From Odontesthes bonariensis (Eukaryota; Chordata; Actinopteri; Atheriniformes; Atherinopsidae): a DNA stretch of 64,000 nucleotides. Under the pieces are notes generated by a model, which saw only the letters and a program-made list of their open reading frames with translations, was not told the origin of the DNA and did not search any database. The stretch spans positions 33,406,197 through 33,470,196 of the forward strand of contig NC_134509.1 of the NCBI RefSeq assembly GCF_027942865.1, given 5' to 3'. Both the position numbers and the translations under genes were made by a program. Within the stretch, counting starts at the first letter, position 1. Every line of letters starts with the position of its first letter. Below, piece after piece: positions 40,081-52,800 of the stretch.

Positions 40081-43000
40081 TTAGTCGTTTTTCTCTGTGA
40101 TGCACATATTAATCGGAGAGTTGTCGTCACTCAGGGAGAAATCGTCGTTCTGCAGAGTGACTAAAGATTCCGTCTCAGTCTGTTGGTGCTTCCGTCTGTG
40201 GAGCCTCAGGCTTTGTGAGCGGCTGAACCCTCTCCCACAGATGTCACAGCCATATGGCCTCTCGCCGGTGTGGAGCCTGAAGTGATTCTTGAGGCTTGAA
40301 GCACGCGTGAAACTTTTTTCACATTCGGGACAGTCAAACTTCTCCCCAAAGTGAATTTTCTCATGTTCCCTCAAGCGTCCGGACTGGTTAAAGCTCCGAT
40401 CGCACACTGAGCAGTGGTAGGGCCGCTCCCCTGTGTGTGTGAGCCGGTGTCTGTTCATGGCGCCCGAGTGGGCGAAGCTCTTGCCACAATCCGGACAGGA
40501 GAATGGCTTTTCGCCTGTGTGGACCTTATAGTGACCTTTGAGCTGACCTTTCTGGGTGAACTGTTTTCCACACAGAGTGCACTGGTATGGTTTCTCTCCC
40601 GAGTGAATTCGCATGTGAATTTGAAGCGCTGACATCTTGTGACAGTCTCTTCCACAGAGCCCACAGCAATAGGAGCTCTTTGTCGGGATCTTATTACACT
40701 TTTTTTGCGCTGGCGATGCTGGAAAACTGTCTTTTTCGCCGCCTGTGATGTGATCAGCATCCTCTCTTGACACTGTGGACGGGAAGAGTTGAAAGATGCA
40801 ACTTAGTGGCAATAAAGACAAAATCAACAAACCTGCTGCTTGCAGTGGTAAAAACAGGTAGGTATCAGATCCGGCGATCCGCCTTGTACTTAAATTGTAA
40901 AAGGGATTTTACATTTAGCTATTATGAAATGCTGAATCTGTCAAAGAAGACCCAGAACCCTTGATGAGCTAGAATCCTATATCATACAAGAATGAGACGA
41001 CATTCCTCTCCCTAAGATGCAGCAGCTGGTCCTCCTTTCGATGTGAGTGAAAGAAGACTTTTAATGCACTATAAATAATAAAATATATTACAATGGTTGA
41101 AGGTACATGACCTTCCAGGCCACCACAAGTATAATGTACTTCTGTGGGGAACACTGCAGTAGCACAATCAACATCTTCAGTGTAATAAATGAACATGAGC
41201 ATCTGCTGTCGGCTGGTTTTCTTACTGTTGACGGGTTCCTCTTCCTCCTCCTTTACTGTAATCCTTATTTCTGTGTTGCTTTCCTGGTGATAATCTTCAT
41301 CTTCCTCTGGCGTGGTGCTGTCCTCACCACCGGAAGCCACGTCCGGAGTTTCTTCTTCTGAGAAAAGCACACCAGTACACACATGTTAAACATCATCACT
41401 GAAGGTACAGACGGCGTTGCATTAAGTGCAGAGTAAGACGGAAACCTTAAGTGTCATGCTAAAGTACCACATAATGGTTCCTCTTCTTCCTCCTCTTTTA
41501 CTATTACATTCATATGAGGAGTGGAAACGCTCTGCTCCGGCTGGTCTGCGGGTTCTCTCGGGTTGATTTCAGGTTGAGCTGCTTTGACACAGTTAAGGCC
41601 CTCTGAGGACAGGGGCTCAGCAGCACCTGGCAGACTCTGGCTGTCAGGCACCTACAAATAAGAGCGTCATAAGAACAAATTGAGGCAACACAGCAGATAA
41701 GAGAAACGGATTTTACTTTGACACTGCTGTGTATTATCACTACCTTACAGGTGACGTTGCTGGCCGGGTCTCGCTGGGACGACTCATGCACTGAAGCTTG
41801 AACTTCCCCTGAGATGACAACAGTAACAGGGTCGCTCTTGCTCTGTGTACATGACCGCTTGTGGTTTCTTAGAGTTCCTGCTAGTGAGAAGTGCCTCCCG
41901 CATTCTGTGCAGCTGTACGGCTTTTCTCCGGTGTGAATCCTGGTGTGCCTCCGAAGCTCCCCTGGTGCAACAAAAGATTTGTCACACTGCGCGCAGCTGT
42001 ATGGCTTCTCTCCAGTGTGAGTCCGCATGTGAGTAGTGAGGGTCCACTGCTGTGCGAATGTCTTGCCACAGTCGGAGCAGTGGTAAGGCGTGATGCCCGT
42101 GTGCAGACGCTCGTGTCTGACAAGTGTACCTGACAGGGCAAAGCGCTTGTCGCAGAACGAGCACTGGAAGGGCCTCTCTCCAGTGTGAGTCCGTTGATGG
42201 TCCCTCAGCTCGGCTGCTGAGTTGCAGCTCTTGTCACAGTCCGAACAAGGAAACTTCTTCCTCGTAAAGCCCGCAACGACCTCAGAGTGCATGGCCTCTA
42301 AATGCGTTTTCAGGTGCCAGTGACGAGAGAAGCTCTTCAGACAGATGGAGCAGTGGTAGGGCCTCTCCCCGGTGTGTGTCCGCCGGTGCAGCCGGAGCTC
42401 GCCCTGACTGGCAAATCTCTTCTCACAGAAAGTGCACGGGAACGGCTTTTCCCCAGTGTGGACCCTTTCGTGGATCATGAGAAGCCCCTTTTCTGGAAAT
42501 CTCTTTTCGCACATGGAGCAAGGGAAGGGCCTCTCTCCCGAGTGGGTACGTAAGTGGCGCTGAAGTTTAGAGGCGTAAGGGAAGTCTTTCCCACACACTG
42601 AGCAACTGTGAAGGGACGTTGGTTTCTCATTCTCACTTTGATTAAACTTCTTTGAGAGGGCCTCTACAGGTACAGAGCCAGAGGTAGCATTCACACCTGT
42701 TCAAACACAAAGAAGAGCACTTAATTCTGCATGTCAAAAAGAGCTGAGGACGTATTCAATTTTTTTAAATCTGGTCATTTTAACGCTGCAGCTCAAGTCG
42801 TAGAGGGGTCGTCAGCCATTTAGAAGGTCAGTGATTTGACCTCTGGCTTCCCCGGATCACTTGTCAAAGTGTCCCTGGCACATTGCCTCTGATGGATCCA
42901 CTGTTGTGTCAGTGTTTGAATGGGTGAATGTGGGATGTAGTGTAAAAAGCTACATATCAGTACAGTCCATTAACCATTTATAGTCCAATGGATTTACAGG

Positions 43001-44132
43001 GATGTTAATACAGTCCCATTCAGGACGAATATTTGGCTTAATGACAAGTCAAGAGCATAATTTAGATTCTACACATTTTTTCCAGATAAGTGACACTCAG
43101 TCCAACATAAACATTTGAATCTTTTTGTTTACTTAGTATCTATTTAACATCTGTTCAGTTAAATTTACCGCTTGCTACTCAATATTGCTTATTATTGTTG
43201 CTTGTTTCGTTCTGAAACTATCTGAGTGTAGATAGGATAAAGATGGGACTGAACAAGACAGGGGCACACTGAAAATTTTCCCAACATATCATCTTTGCTT
43301 CTAGTACAAAAAAATGTCAAAACGACTAAATAACATTTGTACTGCACACACTTATCTTTATCCTCCTGAATTTAGGTATCTGGACTGGTGACAAACAGAG
43401 GGAGGACTCTGGATAGCTAAAAAAACGAGCTCACTGTCAGACATGATGCATACACATATTTTACATCCATGCATTCGCACATTAATCAGATACAGAATAG
43501 TGTGCTAGACAGGTAACACCCCGAGTGTGCTGTAGATCCGTGTGCTGATTTTGTTATTTTACAAAAGAAATGCTTATCTCATCTGACATCTAAAGTACCG
43601 CTTGCATGCCAAATCTAACCGTCTTTTTGCAAAGAATGAGTTTAATAATTGGAAATACTCAAACCAGGCCTCTGAAGAAGGAGTTGTGCTAGATGGTGAA
43701 TTAAATGATGCGTGAGAAATTTAAAAGACAGACTGGTTTTTCACCTCGTTACATCCAGCATTACGGCAGTTAAAGGAGCAGGCTGCTCTATTTAGTCATT
43801 ATGAACGCGGGTACAACGTTTTACATTTAGGCTCAGAATTCATTACTAAACATACTTGTAAAAAAAACACAAACTCCAGTATGATGTACGACAAACACAG
43901 CAAAACAGCATGCAAAGTTCAGCATCATCTTGTACGACATTTCGTTGTTGACCGCCACAAACAACAAAGTCATTCTGTCAAACACTGAAAGGCTTTAGTT
44001 TTCCAGACACTCACTGAGATCTGAGAAATCCACTTCTTCACCATCTGAGTTGATTAAGCCCCCTATTTCTTGCTGACCTTCATCAGCGTGGATGACAGCG
44101 GGTGCGAAGTTGTCTGGGTTTTCAGAGCCCAT
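40081..44132 (-). CDS. C2H2 zinc-finger protein with two finger arrays (9 + 6), 692 aa
   Basis: A presumed nuclear DNA-binding regulator. Coding exons: 44132-44015, 42696-41744, 41651-41468, 41357-41226, 40772-40081 (2079 nt, phases match at every junction). Exon 1 encodes an acidic start (MGSENPDN...GEEVDFSDL). Exon 2 holds nine C2H2 fingers with TGEKP-type linkers; finger 4 ends with H-x4-H and finger 9 ends in Cys instead of the last His. Exons 3 and 4 are acidic linkers, each with a Val-Lys-Glu-Glu run ([21 protein letters not shown]). Exon 5 holds six more fingers and a short C-terminal tail. I do not recognise KRAB, SCAN, BTB or FinTRIM-like modules. Two adjacent genes instead of one is possible, but in-phase splicing across all five exons and the lack of a stop after the first array favour one gene. 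The 5' UTR exon is not located. Confidence 0.85.
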
Positions 44133-46870
44133 CTCTTAAATATACAACCTAGTGAAAGGTGGACAAGTATGTTTCAGTAAAAACACACTAATGTAACAGT
44201 ATACAACAAAGTATTATATTATTGTGAAATTCTAGAGTGGTAAAAAGATTTTTTTCTTTTAAAAAAGTCATGCAAAAGTTTGGACACCTTAAGCAGTTTA
44301 AGCTTTCCCATGACTTGACTTTAATTTGTTTTCTCATATCGCTGCAAACTGATGCAAATGTCAACGCTTTCGGAGTACTGGCTTCTTCAGACCTCGTCCC
44401 AACGATTCACATCAACTCTAAGCAGCCGCTTAGCTCCCTGAAAATAATCGTTGCCTTAGCACAACGGTGTTTAGTCACATCACGGTCAATTTGCCCCTTT
44501 ACTTTCTTCTTGTATTGAAACTGTTAAATACGGGAATATAACTTTGAAGCTTGCATGTAATATTAAACTTTAACTCTTCATAAAAATCTGCTTTTTATGG
44601 CACTATTAATGGGACGAATGCCAAACTGTTGAGAAGTCGAAGAAGCACACATCTATACCAAAGCAAGCTACTGATCAGGCCAATGATAAGCCTGGACTGC
44701 TGACTGATAAGACAGGCAGTGGGAAATTAGAAAGCAGCTACTTATGTGTTTAATTCAGAATCCTGTTGCTGAGCTACGGTCTAAGCTGGTTGTTAGCACA
44801 CCATGGCCAGCAACTGACTGGATGGGAATAAAAAGTCAGCTGATGTTTGCATGACTGTGGACAAGCCGGCGCCTTGTGAACTTGATGCACTATAAATTTA
44901 GGGGTAGATCATTTGAACACAGAGGTGAGAATACTGGCTGACTTTTCAGTCCCTGGTAGTGGCCTGCAAGCCTCAGCATGCTGATAGTAGCTGTGCCAAC
45001 AGTTGCCCTCTCATTTCCAGAAACTTGGCTATCAGTTCCCAGTGCTAGCTTGTCATTGGCCAGATCTGAGCTGGTTTCAGCAATAGTTTACAATGGCCCA
45101 GTTTCTCAGTGGTAGCAAAACACTGTTGTTGCTGTGTATTCGGACAACAAGTGCATCAAAGCCCCAACACCAACATAACATAAACTCAGATTAACAAAGC
45201 TTCCTTTAAAGTAGTGCAGTAATAAATGGCTTCCTGACAAGGGTTAGCCAAATGCATGAAACTGTTCACACCCATATCCACCCACTGCCTCGGACCAGTG
45301 GTTTACATATTTAAAACAAGTTATGTGTTGTGCTCTCTCTCTAAATTTCTGACAGGAGCTTCACTCCGTTTAACCATTTCATTTGAGATTTCAATTAAAT
45401 TTCAAGAAAAAGGTTCTTTACAAAACTGCACATCTCCAGAGAAAGATTGATCACAGGAACTTCTAACGACCCAAATCCTGCCTCTGCAAGCAAGAAGCAT
45501 CAAAGTAACAGACAGCATTTGCAATATTCATGTTTATTATGATACATCTTGACATGCAACTTATTTGCCACAATACAAATTGGCCAGACATACGGCTGAC
45601 GTAAGGCTGTATACTCTGATAAACATGATTCCACATGTTATAGACATAGAGCAGGGCACACATGCACACAGGTCTATATTTCACATCATCCCCTGTATTA
45701 TATTCAGGGTCGTAGTAATAAATATTCAAAGCTTATTCATTATTAATTCCATCCTGGTTCTGCTTTCAATTTCAAATACCAACACTGGATTGCATCAAGA
45801 GATATATTTATTCACCTGTAACAATCAGCTACACCTCAGTGCTTCCACCCTGGAGGACATCCAGTGGCCATGATGCTGTGCTGAGGGGCAGTGATCAAGG
45901 CTGAATCTTGAAAGCATACAGAAAGTTCTCCTTACAGCTGAGTGGTAACTGTGATTACCTTATGAAATTAAGGCACGACGACTAACTATGCTTTCCAAGT
46001 GCTTTCAGAGTGAAGCACTCAGGTAAACCAACATGTTTATGAGCTGAATAGCCCTGTTGGCTCAGCAGCATTAGCTGGGAGGGACTCATTTTGCTGCATC
46101 CTTTTAAGTCTCGTATTGATTGTACTTTGACTCAGCAGACCACTTGAAACCCTTGTCAGACTAAATTGCTTTCCAAATCATGACACCACGAGCAAATGTT
46201 TTCTACAGACTCGTTTTATGACCTCTGGATGAGATGTTTGAGTCGTGACGCAGCGGCGGTGACCACCGATCTGACCATACCTCCACCTCTGGGAGGACCG
46301 TTGATAGCCAGCTAGCCATTGATATGGCGTTTATTAGCTATGGTGATTTTTTTAATTAGCTACCAAACATCCCCACTGCTACGGGGTATATGCAACAACT
46401 TTAGATAACAGTTCTGAGAGCTTCATCACCAGGGCCACGGTGAAAATTGTAATTTTCCTGCAAAATTTGTGTCAGTCCTTAACAACACTCGCTAACTCGG
46501 CTAGCTAACGCTTAACAACAGACAATAGACATGTTGGACCAACCTCTGCATAGATTTTTCCCTCGGGTAAAAGTCGCTCGACTGAAGTTTATTGAAACGA
46601 CGTGGCGGTAGCTTTACATCTCTATAAGGCTCATGCTTACTGTGCTGAAACAGTGCATCAAAAATAACTACAAACAAATTAATGAGTTATGTGAGATCAA
46701 CGTCTAGGCAGGATGACAACCTTTCCAGCTTGAGCTGCTAGCTAGCCGAGTTTCAGCAGTCGGAACTTCCGGTTGGCTTTTAAGTAACAATAAAAGCCCC
46801 CTTAACACAACTTTATGTCAAGTTTTGCGCAGCTATTTGAGACGTTGTCTACTAACACAAAAAGTTCAAG
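44133..46870. other. 5' UTR intron and promoter region of the 15-finger gene
   Basis: An acceptor (CACTAG|GTTG on the minus strand, near 44150) shows that the start-codon exon is preceded by a non-coding exon further right. The stretch near 46480-46770 is a plausible promoter, but no donor or TATA element could be fixed. No other coding exon was recognised. Confidence 0.35.
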
Positions 46871-47075
46871 GTGTTCTCACGGTCTCCAGGTCTTTAATCC
46901 AGTTGATCATCCATGGGATGTGCTGGACAAACAGACTTAAATGACCTGCTACTGAAGCCTTGTTGACAGATACCACAACTTGCCCTCAAAGGTCTTGTGA
47001 ATACTACAATTGCTGTTTTGGGGGGAAAGGAGGACCTACTCGATATTAATTGGAGGGTCATGATGTTTTTAGCTT
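46871..47075 (+). mobile_element. Tc1/mariner-like 3' fragment
   Basis: The plus strand contains blocks resembling the end of a fish Tc1-type transposase and its 3' terminus: CCATGGGATGTGCTGGACAA, CAGATACCACAACTTGCC and GGACCTACTCGATATTA. The frame is broken. A shorter copy of the same end is at 53191-53240. Confidence 0.5.
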
Positions 47076-47291
47076 ATCTTTGTAAGCACTTAACAGTGCT
47101 TTGGAAAGGACTGATCACCTGCTATGTGAGGACCATGGGTGAAGTGGCTCCAGCTGTTGAACAGTTGTTTGTGATTTTTAAACAAGTGGCATACCATTTG
47201 GACATGAAAGTGTGGTTTCTTGATTAAAAAAAATGAATTAATTAAATAATCCAGAAAAGATACAATGTGTGCCCTTTGCATGACTCAAGCT

Positions 47292-47343
47292 GTTGTCAGG
47301 TGGTGTCGTGTTATGCTCTGGGAAAGAGAACAAACTTGACCAA
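47292..47343. repeat. 52-bp direct repeat, copy 1
   Basis: An exact copy of the sequence beginning gttgtcaggtggtgtcgtgt also occurs at 47746-47797. The two copies bracket the BED-finger ORF. Confidence 0.95.
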
Positions 47344-47601
47344 GAACAAACACACTTTTAACATCAGCATCTTTCTGTAGTTTTTATGTAGAAGCCTCGC
47401 TCCACTGTCTGTTTCCTTGAATGACTTGCTGCTATCAGTTGTGTGTTTTGCCTTTAAGTGATATTTTAGACTGGAACTACTACGGTGAGAAGACAATTCA
47501 ACTTGGCAGTGTTTACAGATGACTTTGGTTCTGTCGGCTCCGCCGTCTGGAAGAACTTTAAAATGAAAATGGGCGAGTAAAAGTTCCGTACCCATCTCCA
47601 T
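47311..47601 (-). CDS. BED-type zinc-finger ORF fragment (hAT/ZBED-like), 96 aa
   Basis: The ORF starts MEMGTELLLAHFHFKVLPDG and contains a BED finger: VICKHCQVELSS (Cys-x2-Cys) followed by SSLKYHLKAKH (His-x4-His). BED fingers sit at the N-terminus of hAT transposases and ZBED genes. After the finger the protein runs only about 40 residues, and no hAT catalytic or dimerisation part is adjacent. It may be an isolated first exon or a dead fragment. The stop lies inside one of two perfect 52-bp direct repeats. Confidence 0.55.
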   Translation of the reverse strand: MEMGTELLLAHFHFKVLPDGGADRTKVICKHCQVELSSHRSSSSLKYHLKAKHTTDSSKSFKETDSGARLLHKNYRKMLMLKVCLFLVKFVLFPRA

Positions 47602-47648
47602 GTTTGGTGGATCCGCCGATTACTTTCTTTTCCGTTTCCACAGCAGAC

Positions 47649-47702
47649 AGCAACAGACTTTTACAAAATAAAAGCCTGTGAGCAACAGACTTTTACAAAA
47701 TA
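47649..47702. repeat. 32-bp period tandem duplication
   Basis: The 22-bp sequence at 47649-47670 (agcaacagacttttacaaaa...) recurs at 47681-47702, upstream of the BED-finger ORF and between the 52-bp repeats. Confidence 0.9.
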
Positions 47703-47745
47703 TATTAAATAATAAAACCTGCGCTAATGCACGATAAAACAACCC

Positions 47746-47797
47746 GTTGTCAGGTGGTGTCGTGTTATGCTCTGGGAAAGAGAACAAACTTGACCAA
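47746..47797. repeat. 52-bp direct repeat, copy 2
   Basis: Identical to 47292-47343. Sequence on either side of the two copies is unrelated beyond the repeat. Confidence 0.95.
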
Positions 47798-48992
47798 TGA
47801 CCTTAAAGTAAAATCCCAACAGCTGAAAAATAATTGCCTAAGAGCAATCCCAGCAAATTATGTCCCCTACAAAAAAAATAAGTTGGACGTCAGTCTGCTG
47901 TTGAGTCCTCTGCTGCGGTCTGTGGTGCGCAGCCAACTTTTCAAAAAACTCTTCACTCATCAGTTTATCAGTTTCAACTCAGCTCATAGGACCGCAATAT
48001 GAAATAGTAAGCGAGTTAAAAGTTGAATGAAAAGCTTAAGACCACACCATTAGAGGTGAAGCTAATGAGCCAACTCGGACAGTGAAGACTGTGGAGACAA
48101 AGAGGAGTACAAGTCCTCCTCTTAACCTGGTCCCTCATTTAATCCAGTCATGATGGGTCAAGGTAGACTCTTGTTATTTACTATCTTTACAGTAGAGAGA
48201 GAGAGGAAGAAAAACAATCCATTTTGTCCAGAGAATCTTTCCTTGACTGCCAACATCTTGTTTAGAGATTTGTGGTCATCCACCACTGAAACTTATCCTA
48301 ATACGAACACCGAACCAAGTTTTGACCTTGAAAGATTCCTCTAAACATGTGAGGCCCACCCTCTTGGAGCCACCATTCAAGCTGTTGGAACCCACCCAAG
48401 TGTGGTGGACTCTCAGAAAGAAAGCAGACACTCCCGCACGCTCACACGCACACCAAATCAACACAACATGAATAATTACTACACTTTTGTCCCTTTTTCA
48501 TATTGCAATAAAACCAATAAAATCTGATCAAAATAATGAGTGAAATAAAATTAAATCAACGTGTGTCAGGCTCTCACTTTAATATCTACAATCTGCTTTC
48601 ATTTCACCGCCTGTCTGCTTCTCTGATTTCCATCTCCAAACATGGATCGGAGACTCCATTCTTCTTTCAAGTTTATTTTTGAAAAATCGAAATAACTCAA
48701 CTATCAAAGAGACATGTAAGCTTAACATTTACTGTGCGTCTCAACTGCTGCACTCCGAGTGTGTGGCTTTCCTCTCCCGCTCAACCGAACACACACAAGG
48801 AGCGATCTCCTGGAGATCCAGCGAGTGTCTGTGGGTAGGCTTCCTCCCAGATTCAGAGGGGGAATGAGGTGAAGCAGAGCTAATAAGTATCTTCACAGAT
48901 CCCTGCATGCAAAATTAGATTATTTTAAAAATAAAAATGTGTAAATGGGAAAAGAATTTAAAAAATGCATTTTTAATTAACAGAGATGAGTT
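47798..48992. other. Intergenic, nothing recognised
   Basis: AT-rich sequence without recognisable exons, RNA genes or repeat termini. Confidence 0.45.
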
Positions 48993-49683
48993 TTAAAGGG
49001 ATAGTTCGCCTCTTTTGACATGAAGCTGTATGACATCCCATATTAGCAATATCATTTATGAACATTGACTTACCCCCCGCTGCGTCCTGTGAGCCGAGTT
49101 CCAGCCGAGTTTTGGCGTCCACGAAGCTAGTCCGGCTAGTTGGCTGGGGCTAGAAAAATAAAGCGTCTTGCTTCTCAAAAAAATATGCGTTCAAAAGAGT
49201 AATACATTTGCATCACAAAATCGTTTTGCATGAAAAAGTCAGACCTCACTTCGCTTGGCGCTATTTTTGCCTCCCTCGATATCAATGTGCCAATGTAAAC
49301 TGTGCAGGACGAAGAGCAGGCCGAGCACTCCCCTGCTTCCGAGCAGCAAACACCGTAACAGGTGCAGCTATCGGCAGGTGGCTGGACGCATTGATATCAA
49401 GGGAGGCAAAAATAGCGCCAAGCGAAGTGCGGTCTGACTTTTTCATGCAAAACGATTTTGTGATGCAAATGTATTAATCTTTTGAACGCATATTTTTTTT
49501 AGAAGCAAGACACTTTATTTTTCTAGCCCCAGCCAACTAGCCGGACTACCTTCGTCAACGCCAAAACGAGGCTGGAACTTGGCTCACAGGACGCAGCAGG
49601 GGGTAAGTCAATGTTCATAAATGATATTGCTAATATGGGATGTCATACAGCTTCATGTCAAAAGAGGCGAACTATCCCTTTAA
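48993..49683. mobile_element. Long palindromic TTAA MITE (copy B)
   Basis: Two 295-bp arms (48993-49287 and 49389-49683) are near-perfect inverse copies around a loop of about 100 bp. Ends read TTAAAGGGATAGTTCGCC and the exact inverse, with TTAA at each edge. The terminal motif is shared with 13330-14204, but the arm interior is different, so this is a second subfamily. It lies just downstream of the two-finger gene. Confidence 0.88.
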
Positions 49684-49870
49684 GTGGTCTGTTCCTTGCC
49701 ATGAGAGGGACTTTAAAATTAGGAGACAACACTTTGTAGACCGAGTAGTGAAAATACAGGAACAGATCTTTGTAGCTTGTTTTACTTGTGTGGAAAAACA
49801 GGAACAGTAACGAGAATGTCAATGAAAAGCACAAAGGGTGCGACAAACGCCAACAGCAACAAGTGAGCGA

Positions 49871-52800
49871 TCATGAGGACGCCAGGAGCTTCTTCTTGTC
49901 TTCATGAACTCTCATGTGTGTTTTGAGGTTTCCGCTCTGTGTGAATCCTCTTCCACATGTAAAGCATTTAAAAGGTCTTTTTCCTGAATGGATCATGAGG
50001 TGTCGTTTCAGGCCTTGGTTCTGGGAGAACACTTTCCCGCAGGTCGGACAGACGTAGTCGTTCTTTGGTGTCTGAGGCCCCTGATGCGGTTTTGGCTCCT
50101 CAGGCTGCGTTTCCTGAGAGTCATAAGGAGAGTGTTCGCTGGCATCTTCAGAGCTTCTAAGAGTTTGGCCTTAAGAAAAGAGTGAAGAATTAGTGAGAAT
50201 GCAGACAAGCATGGAGTCAATTCCTACATTATAGATCAAAAGAAAAAGCTTTTTTTCCCCCATTGTTTTAATGCTTTTCGGGCATAAAAAGCAAACATCT
50301 ATGATTTCAGATATCTAGATGTTGTATCTTTTATGGCTAACAGAAGATGGGGGAAATAAGGTGACACTCACCTTTTGAGTCCAACTCCCCTACAGGTGCT
50401 GAGCTGGGACTCTTGTCCTGTGTTTCAGGTCTGTGTGCCTCATGGTGCTTTACCTCTGCGCCCGCCTTGTTCAAGTGCGTTTTCATTGGGGTGCGCCCGA
50501 GCTCAGACCACGGAAGTACGGAGGAAGTCCCCGAAGGCCAGGAGGGTCGCTCTGCCGACGAGATCTTTTCAAAGTGCTCTTTATCCTGTTATAATGTTTA
50601 GCACGTGTAAGAACATTGGGCTCGGGATTCCATTTCTTTCTAAACGAAAATGTCAATGAACTGAAAAGGAGTTCCTGAATTACTGACATTATTAGACAAA
50701 GTGTAAGTTTTTGATTCGGCTTCACTTAAAGCAAACACTGAAACAATACACCTGGACCTTTTCTGCTGCACAGATGGACGCATGAATTCTACTTAGAAAC
50801 AATTACTGTTTTACTCACCTGGTGGAGGTTCTCAGCTGGACTTTTTTCCTGGTTCCCAATCTGATGATAAGGCATGATTTCTGTAAACAAATGACAGCGT
50901 CACAAGCTCATTTTCAAACTGGTCATAAAATGTGGAGATGCCTTAGTAATATAGCTTACACCAAATCTACAGAGACTGTATCAGAGTCAATACTGATATA
51001 CAACCCACAAATGATTTATAAAGGGTTTACACAAAGTTCAGCCCAGAAATGCAGGTTATCTAAATGCGGATTGAACACAAGGTGATTCATTCTGTTCCCA
51101 CTGCCAGCGCAGCAGCAGCATGGGTTACCCTCTTAGCTTTGGCTTTTGCACATGTACACGTTTCTGGTATTTCAAGACTTTCTCTGAAAAAGTGTTTATT
51201 ATTTCCAACTGGGCTCCAGTAGTCAGCCAAAACATTTTGACCGAGAATGAGCTACGGTCGCTGTGCAGACCCTTAAAATGAATCCCCCGCACCCCTTTTA
51301 TTCTTCTGTCAGTTTCAGAGGGTCCACGTGAGACGCTGCTGTCTGTCAAGGCATTTTAAAACTCGTTTACTTATCCCTGAGCCCAAGAACTGAGAACGGG
51401 ATCATTATCAGGGCTAGAAAGTCTTGCAGAAACCGAGGCTGATTAAAGTTGATCATTAAATAGTTAAGGAACATAGTTTCTATCTATACAACAAGCACCA
51501 GTGATATCAGTAAGGTGTGTCAGCACAAGCTTATTAAAGATCATTCCCAACCCAGCCTGTTGTGAACAGATGCATTACCAGAGCTTAGAGCGGTTTCTTT
51601 TTTCAAGCTGCAAGATATGAGAAGTCATTCTCTTTTATCCACCGTGACAGCAATTTATGTTTCTGATTAGACTCCTCATTTATTCCTAAACACCTTTCTT
51701 TGTGAGCGGCATAAAGGGGCTACATTTCAAATGATGTATGTCAACATGACAGAAAAATAAGGATGAGCCATGGAACGTTATGAAAGCAATGATGCTGTTC
51801 TCACTGTGGACTTGAATTTGGTCCATCGCTGGTGGCTGCTGCACTGTGGCGTTCAGGCTTGTCTTGGCTGTGATGGCACCATCAGTTCTGTGGGAATAGA
51901 AGACCCAATGAGACAGAAAACTCATTTTCTATGAGACAGAGCTTTTGGTGAAGAACATACTGGACACGTGAAGCGGGCATGTAGTCCTCATCATCCGAAA
52001 CATCTTCCTCTGAAATTTCTCCCTCTTCTGGAGAACACATCCCATCATCTGCCTGGTCAATACTGTGTCCAAGGTCAAAGGTATTAGACAATAAAACTCA
52101 ACACATCACAGTTCACGTAAAATGTGCATGCAAAAAGACTTACTCTGAGTCTGGAGTATGGCTAAAGTCGTCTTCATCAATGCCAACAATGATCTCCATC
52201 GATGACATTCTAAAAAGATGTAGAAATGTTCCAGTTTCCAGTGGCAAAAAAACAAACATACAAACAAGGTTTTCTCATATATCTGAATTGACTAAAAGCA
52301 CCATTAATGACTATTGACGCATTTCCACTAGCTCGGCACGGCTCGATACGGCTCGGCACGGTTGTGTTTCCATTTACAACCGAGTATCACTTCGTGCCTC
52401 CTCGACGTGGGCGTCGTAACACGGCTGCGCGACCAGAACAACAACAGCAACATACGAGGAGGATAGCATGGAGGACATCGAGGCGCTCGTGTTGCTGCTC
52501 ACCCTGTGGCTTTTTGTCGCACAGAAGGCAAGAGAAGAGAGCCAGAGAAGACCCCTGGCCGCCAGACAAAACAGGATTGAAAAGTGACGACACTCATCGG
52601 CCAATCAGTGGAAGGCAGTCGGCTGACGTCACGTTTCAGTAACGCTTCGGCCCGCTTGGAACCAGGGCTGAGGTGATATGGAAAATCTACCCGGTAGCAG
52701 GTACTGCGTGCTAGTGGAAACACGCAATAGCCGAAGCGAGCTAGTGGAAAAGCGCCATATTTGAAGGCCCATCATGATAACTATTATTTCAAGCTTAACT

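Noticed and set aside
42302-42553. Plus-strand ORFs opposite zinc-finger arrays (here, 40414-40632 and 41845-42133)
   Set aside because: Antisense of repeated finger linkers, which often stay open; no independent features.
40081-44132. Two separate zinc-finger genes rather than one
   Set aside because: No stop follows the first array, and all five exons join in a single phase-consistent chain, so one gene is the simpler reading. RNA evidence could reverse this.
45463-45873. ORFs on both strands near 45.5-45.9 kb
   Set aside because: No family motif, AT-rich composition and no splice context; treated as chance.
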